From Bacillota bacterium (GTDB taxonomy: Bacteria; Bacillota; UBA4882; JAAYXC01): a DNA stretch of 9,916 bases. The notes under the pieces were generated by a model, which was not told where the DNA came from, searched no databases, and was given only the letters and a program-made list of their open reading frames with translations. The DNA is taken from assembly GCA_012516115.1 (NCBI GenBank), contig JAAYXC010000142.1, positions 1 through 9,916 on the forward strand, read 5' to 3'. Shown one piece after another: positions 1-5,225 of this stretch; position 1 is the stretch's first letter, and each line of letters starts with the position of its first letter. A program made the position numbers and the translations under genes.

Positions 1-15
1 CACTATATATAGAGT
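1..15 (+). promoter_or_regulatory. NrdR-box-like operator upstream of nrdJ
   Basis: The first 15 bases read CACTATATATAGAGT. The NrdR box known from many bacteria is a 16-bp palindrome close to ACACTATATATAGTGT. Aligned to it, the visible 15 bases match at 14 positions; the first base of the box would lie just outside the window. It ends where the ribosome binding site of the ribonucleotide reductase gene begins. NrdR is an ATP/dATP-sensing repressor that usually binds two such boxes spaced by whole helical turns, so a second box and the promoter would be expected further left. The motif is AT-rich and short, so chance is possible, but position and target gene both fit. Confidence 0.62.
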
Positions 16-30
16 AAGGAGGAGGAAACC

Positions 31-3000
31 GTGCGCCTCTCGGAGAACGCCCGTACCGTCCTCGAACGCCGCTATCTCCGGAAAGAAGGAGGGGAGGTCG
101 TCGAGACCCCGGAAGAGATGCTCCGCCGGGTGGCGGATAACATCGCCGCGGTCGAGGGGAGATCCTTCGGCAAAAGCCCCCGCGAGGTGGCCGCCCTCGC
201 CGAAGAGTTCTACCGCCTCATGGACGAACTCAAGTTCCTCCCCAATTCGCCTACGCTCATGAACGCCGGCCGGGAGCTCCAGCAGCTGGCGGCCTGCTTC
301 GTCCTGCCCATCGAGGACTCCCTGGAGTCGATCTTCGAGACCTTAAAGATCGCCGCCTTGATCCACAAGAGCGGCGGCGGGACGGGCTTCAGCTTCTCGC
401 GGCTGCGGCCGAAGAACGACCGCGTGGGGACCACGGGCGGCGTGGCCAGCGGCCCGGTCTCCTTCCTCAAGGTCTACAATGCCAGCACCGAAGCGGTGAA
501 ACAGGGCGGGACCCGCCGGGGGGCCAACATGGGCATCCTCCGGGTGGACCATCCGGACATCCTGGAGTTCATCGACCTCAAACGGACCCCGGGGGTGGTC
601 ACCAACTTCAACCTCTCGGTGGCCGTCACCGACGCCTTCATGGAAGCGGTGGCCAAGGGCGAGGATTACTACCTCATCAACCCCCGGTCCGGGAGTCCGG
701 TGGAACGCCTCTCGGCCCGCGAGGTCTTCGGCCGCATCGTCGAAGCCGCCTGGGCCGCGGGCGAGCCGGGGGTCGTCTTCATCGACCGGATCAACGCCGC
801 CAACCCTACCCCACACTTGGGGGCCATCGAGAGCACGAACCCCTGTGTGACCGGGGACACCTGGATCAGTACCGCCATGGGCCCCCGCCAGGTCAAGGAA
901 CTGGTCGGCAAGCCCTTTATTGCCCTGGGCGACGGCCGGCCGTACGCCACGGGCGAGGAAGGCTTCTTCAAGACGGGGACCAGGCCGGTGGTAAGGCTTG
1001 CCACGTGCGAGGGCTATAGCCTCCGCCTCACCCCAGACCATCTGGTGGCGCGCGCCACCGGCCAGACCAGTGACCGCCCGACCGCGGAATGGGTTCCCGC
1101 GAAGGACCTCCGGCCCGGCGACCGGATCCTCCTCCACGACCACCGGGCCCTTGCCGGCTGGCCGGGGGAACTGACCGAGGGCGAGGGTTACCTCCTGGGG
1201 CTCCTGGTGGGCGACGGCGTGCTCAAAAAAGACGTGGCCGTCCTCTCCGTCTGGGCGAAAAAAGAGGCCGTCAACGGCCCGCCGGCGGCCATGATGCAAT
1301 CGGCCCTGGCGTATGCCATGGCCCTGCCCCACCGCGCCGACTTTCAAGGCTGGGTCCCTGTGGCCGGCCGCTGTGAGTACCGGCTCAAATCGGTCGCGCT
1401 CCGCGCCTTGGCCGCGAGGATGGGTATACGCCCCGGCGCCAAGACCATCACCCCGGCCCTGGAACGGGCCTCCTCGGAGGGGTATCGTGGTTTCCTGCGG
1501 GGACTCTTCGACTGCGACGGCTCCGTCCAAGGAAGTCAGGCGAAGGGCGTTAGCATCCACCTGGCCCAAAGCGACCTCGAATTCCTACAGGCAGTCCAGC
1601 GCATGCTGCTGCGCCTGGGGATCGCCAGTGTCATCTATTCCGAGCGGCGCCCGGCGGGAGAAAAACTCCTCCCCGATGGCAAAGGGGGGAGGCGGAGATA
1701 CCCCGTCAAAGCCCAGCACGAACTGGTCATCACCGGGGAGAACCTGGCCCTCTTCCACGAACGGGTGGGGTTCGGCGATCCCGAGAAAGCGGCCAAACTC
1801 CGCGCTCTTCTGGCGGCCTATCGGCGCCGGCCGAACCGGGAGACGTTCACCGCCACCGTCATGAGCATAACCGATGACGGCGTGGAGGAGGTCTACGACG
1901 TGCGCGTCCCCGGCGTCAATGCTTTTGACGCCAACGGCTTCTACGTCCACAACTGCGGCGAGCAACCCCTCCTCCCCTACGAGGCCTGCAACCTCGGTTC
2001 CATCAACCTCTCCCTCATGGTCAAAAACGGCCAGGTCGACTGGGAGGAGCTGCGCCGGGTGGTCCACCTCGCGGTGCGCTTCCTCGACGACGTCATCGAG
2101 GCCACCGTCTACCCCCTCCCCAAGATCGAGGCCATGGCCAAGGGGAACCGGAAGATCGGCCTCGGCGTCATGGGCTGGGCGGAGATGCTGATCCAGCTCG
2201 GCATCGCTTACGACTCCGAGCCCGCCATCGAGCTGGCCCGGGAGGTCATGGGCTTCATCGACCGGGAGTCGAAAGAGGCCTCGGCCCGCCTGGCGGAGGA
2301 GCGGGGACCCTTCCCTAACTTCCACGGAAGCATCTACGACCGGCCCGGGGGCGTCCCCCTCCGCAACGCCCCCACCACCACCCTCGCCACCACCGGTACC
2401 TTGAGCATCATCGCCGATACCACCGGCGGCATCGAGCCCATCTTCAGCGTGGCCTTCACCCGCCAGATCTTGGACGGCGAGCGGTTGATCCAGGTGAACT
2501 CCCTCTTCGCCCGCTTGGCGCAGGAACGCGGCTTCCACAGCAAAGAGATCCTCGCGGCCATCGCCGAGAAGGGTACGGTCCGGGGCATCCCTGGGGTTCC
2601 GGAGGATCTGCAACGGCTCTTCGTCACCGCCCACGAGATCGCGCCCGAGTGGCACGTGCGCATGCAGGCCGCCTTCCAGGAGCATACGGACAACGCCGTC
2701 TCGAAAACGGTGAACTTCCCCCGGGAGGCCACGCCGGCGGATGTAGAGAAGGTCTACCATCTAGCCTTCGCCCTCGGTTGCAAGGGGGTGACCGTTTACC
2801 GGGACGGGAGCATCCAGGACCAGCCCATGCAAAAGGGCCTGGAGAAACCGAAACAGGAGAGCATCACCCTCAAGGCCGAACCGGAGAGGTACCGCGTGGG
2901 TGAATGGGGTAAGATCCAACCCGTCCACCGGCCGACGCGCCTCCACGGCATCACCGACGTCCGCCGAACCCCGGAGGGCAACCTCTATTTGACCCTGAAC

Positions 3001-3417
3001 TTCGACGAAGGCCATCCCTTCGAGCTCTTCGCCCAGATCGGCAAGGCCGGGAGCGACATCTCCGCTTTCACCGAGGCCATCGCGCGCCTTATTTCGCTTG
3101 CCTTCCGCTGCGGGGTCGATCCCGAGGCCGTGGCCGAGCAACTCGTCGGCATCGGCGGGAGCCGGTCCATCGGTTTCGGGCCACAGCGGGTCCGCTCCGT
3201 GCCGGATGCCATCGGCCGGTTCCTCTACGAATATCTCTATAACCCGGCCCGCGAAAAAGAGACGGCCGCCACCCAGGGTAAGCTGGCGCTGGAGGAAAAA
3301 ACCGAAGGGGTGCCGTCCAGGGTGAGTTTCGATCTCTGTCCGGTCTGCGGCATCCAGGCCTTCGGCTACGTGGAGGGCTGCGCCAAGTGCCTGGCCTGCG
3401 GGCATGCGGAGTGCTAG
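31..3417 (+). CDS. nrdJ: Class II (B12-dependent) ribonucleoside reductase, intein-containing precursor
   Basis: This enzyme reduces ribonucleotides to deoxyribonucleotides in the cytoplasm, using adenosylcobalamin to make its thiyl radical, so it needs no oxygen or small subunit. The precursor has 1128 residues. Residues 272-641 are an intein, and the spliced enzyme would be 758 residues, normal for the family. Visible landmarks are FLPNSPTLMNAG (69-80), the first active-site Cys at C89, the NPCGEQPL signature split by the intein (N270, P271, then C642 and E644), the partner Cys C653 in ACNLGSINL, and the phosphate-binding stretch TTGTLSIIADTTGGIEPIF. A Cys-rich tail has C1103, C1106, C1117, C1120, C1123 and C1128, fitting a zinc ribbon plus redox cysteines for re-reduction. 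The GTG start at 31 is chosen for its TAAGGAGGAGG ribosome binding site at 15-25. No terminator is evident after the stop. It is probably NrdR-controlled through the adjoining box. Confidence 0.97.
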   Translation: MRLSENARTVLERRYLRKEGGEVVETPEEMLRRVADNIAAVEGRSFGKSPREVAALAEEFYRLMDELKFLPNSPTLMNAGRELQQLAACFVLPIEDSLESIFETLKIAALIHKSGGGTGFSFSRLRPKNDRVGTTGGVASGPVSFLKVYNASTEAVKQGGTRRGANMGILRVDHPDILEFIDLKRTPGVVTNFNLSVAVTDAFMEAVAKGEDYYLINPRSGSPVERLSAREVFGRIVEAAWAAGEPGVVFIDRINAANPTPHLGAIESTNPCVTGDTWISTAMGPRQVKELVGKPFIALGDGRPYATGEEGFFKTGTRPVVRLATCEGYSLRLTPDHLVARATGQTSDRPTAEWVPAKDLRPGDRILLHDHRALAGWPGELTEGEGYLLGLLVGDGVLKKDVAVLSVWAKKEAVNGPPAAMMQSALAYAMALPHRADFQGWVPVAGRCEYRLKSVALRALAARMGIRPGAKTITPALERASSEGYRGFLRGLFDCDGSVQGSQAKGVSIHLAQSDLEFLQAVQRMLLRLGIASVIYSERRPAGEKLLPDGKGGRRRYPVKAQHELVITGENLALFHERVGFGDPEKAAKLRALLAAYRRRPNRETFTATVMSITDDGVEEVYDVRVPGVNAFDANGFYVHNCGEQPLLPYEACNLGSINLSLMVKNGQVDWEELRRVVHLAVRFLDDVIEATVYPLPKIEAMAKGNRKIGLGVMGWAEMLIQLGIAYDSEPAIELAREVMGFIDRESKEASARLAEERGPFPNFHGSIYDRPGGVPLRNAPTTTLATTGTLSIIADTTGGIEPIFSVAFTRQILDGERLIQVNSLFARLAQERGFHSKEILAAIAEKGTVRGIPGVPEDLQRLFVTAHEIAPEWHVRMQAAFQEHTDNAVSKTVNFPREATPADVEKVYHLAFALGCKGVTVYRDGSIQDQPMQKGLEKPKQESITLKAEPERYRVGEWGKIQPVHRPTRLHGITDVRRTPEGNLYLTLNFDEGHPFELFAQIGKAGSDISAFTEAIARLISLAFRCGVDPEAVAEQLVGIGGSRSIGFGPQRVRSVPDAIGRFLYEYLYNPAREKETAATQGKLALEEKTEGVPSRVSFDLCPVCGIQAFGYVEGCAKCLACGHAEC
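844..1953 (+). mobile_element. Intein with LAGLIDADG homing endonuclease inside NrdJ
   Basis: A 370-residue protein-splicing element is inserted in frame between P271 and C642 of the precursor. It starts with Cys (CVTGDTWIST, block A), has a block B TPDH (T334, H337), and ends with VYDVRVPG then NGFYVHN followed by Cys (blocks F and G). These are the residues of a class 1 intein: Cys1, the block B Thr and His, the penultimate His640, the terminal Asn641 and the +1 Cys642. The middle carries two LAGLIDADG motifs, LLGLLVGDG (388-396, Asp395) and FLRGLFDCDG (488-497, Asp496). Both catalytic acids are kept, so the homing endonuclease looks intact. The flanking halves join to NPCGEQPL, the invariant reductase signature. 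Splicing is inferred from motifs; homing activity is unproven. Confidence 0.95.
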
Positions 3418-3422
3418 CTAAT

Positions 3423-3453
3423 AGAGGGGAAGGGGAAAAGAGGAAAGGGGAAA
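3423..3453 (+). other. Purine-only tract after nrdJ
   Basis: The 31 bases are all A or G, built from repeated GGGGAA and GGAAA blocks. The tract starts a few bases after the reductase stop codon. Such a strand-asymmetric run could form unusual DNA structure or act as an unstructured landing site on mRNA, but nothing here shows a function. It has no hairpin and is not a terminator. Confidence 0.5.
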
Positions 3454-3482
3454 GTCAAAGCATTTTCGGGGATGGTTCAACT

Positions 3483-3583
3483 ATCGCGCTCGTGCTCGTG
3501 CGCGTAATCGTAATCGTCATCCCGGTCGTCGGGGGCTCGATTACGAGCGCGACGTGCACCGCTTCGCCGAGCACGAGCACGAT
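3483..3583. repeat. Long imperfect inverted repeat made of simple-sequence units
   Basis: The outer arms 3483-3498 (ATCGCGCTCGTGCTCG) and 3568-3583 (CGAGCACGAGCACGAT) are complementary at 15 of 16 positions. Inside them GTAATCG (3504-3510) can pair with CGATTAC (3538-3544), and at the apex CCCG (3521-3524) pairs with CGGG (3530-3533). The left arm is built from CTCGTG and TAATCG units, and the right arm from their complements. The sequence could fold as a hairpin of about 100 nucleotides on either strand. It resembles degenerate intergenic repeat elements scattered in bacterial genomes, but whether it recurs in this genome cannot be told from one copy. Confidence 0.6.
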
Positions 3584-3652
3584 AAGGAACAGGAATACTC
3601 GCAATTTCACCTTAGTATTATCCCGGCAAAGCCAGGTGGACGGCTCGTCCGG

Positions 3653-3664
3653 ATGCCTATGCAT
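3653..3664. promoter_or_regulatory. Short palindrome upstream of the antitoxin promoter
   Basis: ATGC-CTAT-GCAT is a perfect 4-bp inverted repeat about 8 bases before the -35 box. It shares the GCCTA...GCA pattern with the larger palindrome at 3670-3688, so the two might be paired operator sites for the antitoxin. It is short and could be chance. Confidence 0.25.
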
Positions 3665-3669
3665 GTTTA

Positions 3670-3688
3670 TATTGCCTAGAATGCAATA
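3670..3688. promoter_or_regulatory. Candidate operator for antitoxin autorepression
   Basis: TATTGC, seven bases, then GCAATA form a perfect 6-bp inverted repeat that covers the -35 box of the toxin-antitoxin promoter. Ribbon-helix-helix antitoxins typically bind palindromes over their own promoter as dimers, alone or with the toxin, to shut it down. The position fits that role. The assignment rests on symmetry and location only. Confidence 0.45.
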
Positions 3689-3700
3689 CGATTATATAAT
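3672..3700 (+). promoter_or_regulatory. Sigma70-type promoter of the MazEF-like pair
   Basis: A -35 box TTGCCT (3672-3677, four of six consensus bases) is followed after exactly 17 bp by a perfect -10 box TATAAT (3695-3700). The -10 lies in the perfect palindrome ATTATATAAT (3691-3700). A start near 3707 would give a leader of about 25 bases containing the antitoxin ribosome binding site. The operator-like palindrome 3670-3688 overlaps the -35. Confidence 0.7.
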
Positions 3701-3717
3701 AAATTAGCACCATCATC

Positions 3718-3726
3718 GGGGAGGAG
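3718..3726 (+). promoter_or_regulatory. Ribosome binding site that fixes the antitoxin start
   Basis: GGGGAGGAG ends five bases before the ATG at 3732. The upstream in-frame GTG at 3726 overlaps the last G of this site and so cannot use it, which favours the ATG. Confidence 0.75.
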
Positions 3727-3731
3727 TGCTC

Positions 3732-4001
3732 ATGGCCTCTACGACGAGGAATTACACCTTCACCCTGCCGGTGGAGACGGTCGAAAAACTCCGCCGGCAC
3801 GTGCGGGAGGCTCGACTCCCCTCGCTTAATGCCGGCGTCCGGGAGGCGATCGAGGAATACGTGGCCAAGCTGGACCGGGAGCAATTCCGCCGGGAAATGG
3901 AGGCGGCGGGGAACGACGAGGCGTTTTTGGCCGACATACGCGAGACCATGAACGCTTTCGCCCCGGCCGACCTCGAGGCCGCGAAGCGGTCGGAGGAATG
4001 A
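3732..4001 (+). CDS. Ribbon-helix-helix antitoxin (MazE-like)
   Basis: The product has 89 residues. The N-terminus has the form of a ribbon-helix-helix DNA-binding domain: a short strand YTFTLP (8-13), helix one VETVEKLRRHVREA, a turn at PSLN (30-33), and helix two AGVREAIEEYVAKL. The acidic, helical C-terminal half (about 48-89) would wrap the toxin. By family, such a protein neutralises the toxin made from the next gene and represses the shared promoter. The toxin gene starts seven bases after the stop, so the two are co-transcribed. The ATG at 3732 is preferred over a GTG at 3726 because of the ribosome binding site. The family is clear from the fold pattern and neighbour; the sequence itself is not one of the well-known named antitoxins. 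Confidence 0.87.
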   Translation: MASTTRNYTFTLPVETVEKLRRHVREARLPSLNAGVREAIEEYVAKLDREQFRREMEAAGNDEAFLADIRETMNAFAPADLEAAKRSEE

Positions 4002-4008
4002 AATCATC

Positions 4009-4353
4009 ATGGAGTATCAATGGGGGATCTTTTGGGCGAATCTCGAACCCGTCCGTAGGTCGGAACAGGCCGGCACCAGGCCGGTATTGGTGATCTCGAC
4101 CGAAGAGGCAAACCAAGCGTTACCCGTGGTTTCGATCATTCCCTTAACGACAATGAAACCAGGGCGTAGGGTGTATTCCATCGAAGCCCTCTTGCCGGCC
4201 GAAAAGACCGGCCTGCCCAAAGACGCCATCGCCATGGCCCATCAGGTAAGGGCCATCGCCAAGGAGCGACTCGGCGCAAGATGCGGCCATGTGGCGGAGG
4301 AAGCCTTGCGGGAAAGCGTACGCAAGGCGATCCGATTGTATTTAAACCTATAA
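4009..4353 (+). CDS. mazF: MazF/PemK-family mRNA interferase toxin
   Basis: The product has 114 residues, the usual size of this toxin family of sequence-specific endoribonucleases, which cut mRNA and halt growth when the antitoxin is degraded. Visible family motifs are WGIFWANLEP (5-14), AGTRPVLVIS (21-30) with the catalytic-type Arg24, the IIPLTT strand (43-48) with the catalytic-type Thr, and GLPKDAIAMAHQVRAI followed by ERLG. All key positions are kept, so it looks active. A GGAGG at 3992-3996, inside the end of the antitoxin gene, is the likely ribosome binding site, with rather wide 12-base spacing that may lower toxin yield. The stop codon is one base from the stop of the opposing vapC. 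The RNA sequence it cuts cannot be read from the protein. Confidence 0.93.
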   Translation: MEYQWGIFWANLEPVRRSEQAGTRPVLVISTEEANQALPVVSIIPLTTMKPGRRVYSIEALLPAEKTGLPKDAIAMAHQVRAIAKERLGARCGHVAEEALRESVRKAIRLYLNL

Positions 4354-4354
4354 G

Positions 4355-4750
4355 CTAAGCCAAGACAACCTCCGCATGATCCGAGAGTTTCGCGGCCCGC
4401 TTGACGAAATCCCGGTCAAAAGTCACAAAACGCCTGACGCCCCTTCCACCGGCGGCCAGGTGAAGCGCATCGGCGAAATCCAGACCTGCGGCATGCCACG
4501 CCAAGGCCTTGCCGACCGCCGGCATGTCCTCAACGCTCACCCCGGGGAGGCCCAGCAGCTTGCAAAAAGCGGCGTTAATTGTTTCCCGACTCAGGTCGTA
4601 GGCATGGCGTAGCACCCATTCGGTCTTCAAAAGAACCGTCTTGGCAATGAAGACCGCTTCGTTTTGGAAGAGGCGGGCGGCGCGTTCCGCCTGGGTCGGG
4701 TCGTCGTTGGTAAGAAACCGGACCAATACGTTGGTATCCACGGCAATCAT
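4355..4750 (-). CDS. vapC: PIN-domain toxin VapC
   Basis: The product has 131 residues and is a PIN-domain ribonuclease toxin, expected to need Mg2+ or Mn2+ and to cleave tRNA or rRNA when free of VapB. The metal-binding acids stand at the expected places: Asp5 in AVDTNVLVRF, Glu44 in LLKTEWVLR, Asp94 (with Asp91) in GLDFADALHLA, and Asp112 (with Asp114) in FVTFDRDF. All are present, so the enzyme looks active. Its ATG overlaps the TGA stop of the antitoxin gene as ATGA (4747-4750), so translation is probably coupled. It runs tail-to-tail with the MazF-family gene, with no room for a terminator between. The RNA target is unknown. Confidence 0.95.
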   Translation of the reverse strand: MIAVDTNVLVRFLTNDDPTQAERAARLFQNEAVFIAKTVLLKTEWVLRHAYDLSRETINAAFCKLLGLPGVSVEDMPAVGKALAWHAAGLDFADALHLAAGGRGVRRFVTFDRDFVKRAAKLSDHAEVVLA

Positions 4751-4998
4751 GACCCTTCGCGGGCTCCTTTAGCGATCGCCGCCTCCATCTCCGCCAAACT
4801 ACGCTTCGGGCCTTTATAGCCCGTACAACCGAGAACATCCTCCACCCGGGTGGGCGGAAACGGCCGGGCCACCCGGAGAATTATGGCATCCCCGCGATCC
4901 TCCACCACGAACTCGGTCCCCGTTTTCCATCCATGTGCCGCCCGAATCTCTTTCGGGATCACGACCTGTCCTTTACTCGACAACCGGGTACGGGACAC
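4747..4998 (-). CDS. vapB: AbrB/MazE-fold antitoxin VapB
   Basis: The product has 83 residues. The N-terminal half, SSKGQVVIPKEIR with GTEFVVEDRGDAIIL (about 7-42), is a swapped-hairpin AbrB-type DNA-binding domain. The C-terminal half contains the GYKGPKRSLAEMEAAIAKGARE segment (about 60-81), the kind of tail that plugs the VapC active site. It should bind VapC and, as a complex, repress their promoter. The start is GTG at 4996-4998, preceded by a strong site AAAGGAGGGG (complement of 5005-5014). The stop overlaps the vapC start by the ATGA arrangement typical of toxin-antitoxin operons. Confidence 0.93.
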   Translation of the reverse strand: MSRTRLSSKGQVVIPKEIRAAHGWKTGTEFVVEDRGDAIILRVARPFPPTRVEDVLGCTGYKGPKRSLAEMEAAIAKGAREGS

Positions 4999-5016
4999 CC
5001 GTTACCCCTCCTTTGT

Positions 5017-5033
5017 GTAAGACGAAGGTAAGA
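5017..5033 (-). promoter_or_regulatory. Direct repeat near the vapBC start site
   Basis: On the minus strand TCTTAC occurs twice with an 11-base period (complements of 5028-5033 and 5017-5022), about one turn of the helix. The pair lies just downstream of the -10 box, around the expected transcription start. AbrB-fold antitoxin complexes often bind such repeated half-sites. The assignment rests on spacing and position only. Confidence 0.35.
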
Positions 5034-5035
5034 TT

Positions 5036-5064
5036 ATTATATCCGGGCGCAGAGGGGGTGTCAA
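5036..5064 (-). promoter_or_regulatory. Perfect-consensus sigma70 promoter of vapBC
   Basis: Reading the minus strand, TTGACA (complement of 5059-5064) is followed after exactly 17 bp by TATAAT (complement of 5036-5041). All twelve consensus bases and the optimal spacing are present. Transcription would start near 5029 and give a leader of about 30 bases carrying the vapB ribosome binding site. Such an unusually strong promoter is expected to be held in check by the VapBC complex. Confidence 0.88.
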
Positions 5065-5105
5065 TCGGCAAAGAAAAAAGGTCGCCGTCTAAAAGAACCC
5101 CATTA

Positions 5106-5183
5106 TCCCGCAGAGGCGCCAAAGCGCAAATTCCAGATAGAATGGTTTTTGGTCTAACCCGGCGGCTCTGCGTCTCTGCGGGA
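5106..5183. repeat. Inverted repeat in the vapB / beta-glucosidase gap
   Basis: TCCCGCAGAG (5106-5115) and CTCTGCGGGA (5174-5183) are perfectly complementary over 10 bp. Extended to 22 bases (5106-5127 against 5162-5183) the match is 17 of 22. The arms consist of CGCAGAG / CTCTGCG units, again simple-sequence in character, enclosing about 58 bases with no gene. It resembles a degenerate intergenic repeat and mirrors the repeat element on the other side of the toxin-antitoxin genes. The remaining bases 5065-5105 and 5184-5195 show nothing recognisable. Confidence 0.5.
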
Positions 5184-5195
5184 AATTAAATCGTG

Positions 5196-5225
5196 GGTCT
5201 GCCACCCCGCTTTTAAAGGCAGACC
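5196..5225 (-). terminator. Hairpin over the stop codon of the beta-glucosidase gene (weak terminator candidate)
   Basis: GGTCTGCC (5196-5203) and GGCAGACC (5218-5225) form an 8-bp perfect stem with a 14-base loop, and the stem covers the last codons of the gene. In the minus-strand transcript it is followed by CACGATTTAATTT, a weak and delayed U-run. It may slow or end transcription or protect the 3' end, but it is not a classic intrinsic terminator. Confidence 0.35.

Larger units (their letters stand above)
3418..3731. other. 314-base intergenic stretch between nrdJ and the antitoxin gene
   Basis: No convincing gene is seen here. From left to right it holds a purine-rich run (3423-3453), a long imperfect inverted repeat of simple-sequence units (3483-3583), a stretch of about 85 bases with no recognised content (3584-3668), and the promoter, operator candidates and ribosome binding site of the toxin-antitoxin genes (3653-3726). 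The 106-codon open frame that runs from the nrdJ end through the repeat gives a low-complexity product and has no ribosome binding site. No hairpin followed by a T-run marks the end of the nrdJ transcript. Confidence 0.7.

Noticed and set aside
343..3405. Long open frames on the minus strand opposite nrdJ (343-1569, 1585-2760, 2761-3405)
   Set aside because: They are mirror frames produced by strong GC bias at third codon positions. Their products are low-complexity, rich in Gly, Arg, Asp and Pro, with no recognisable domains, while the + strand frame carries an unmistakable reductase.
3483..3583. CRISPR-like array
   Set aside because: The units are short and contiguous, with no constant repeat separated by unique spacers and no cas genes nearby.
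3387..3707. A 106-codon + strand frame from the nrdJ end through the repeat region
   Set aside because: It overlaps the end of nrdJ, has no ribosome binding site, and its product mostly reflects translation of the simple-sequence repeat.
3726..3731. GTG at 3726 as the antitoxin start
   Set aside because: It overlaps the ribosome binding site GGGGAGGAG, which is correctly spaced for the ATG at 3732.
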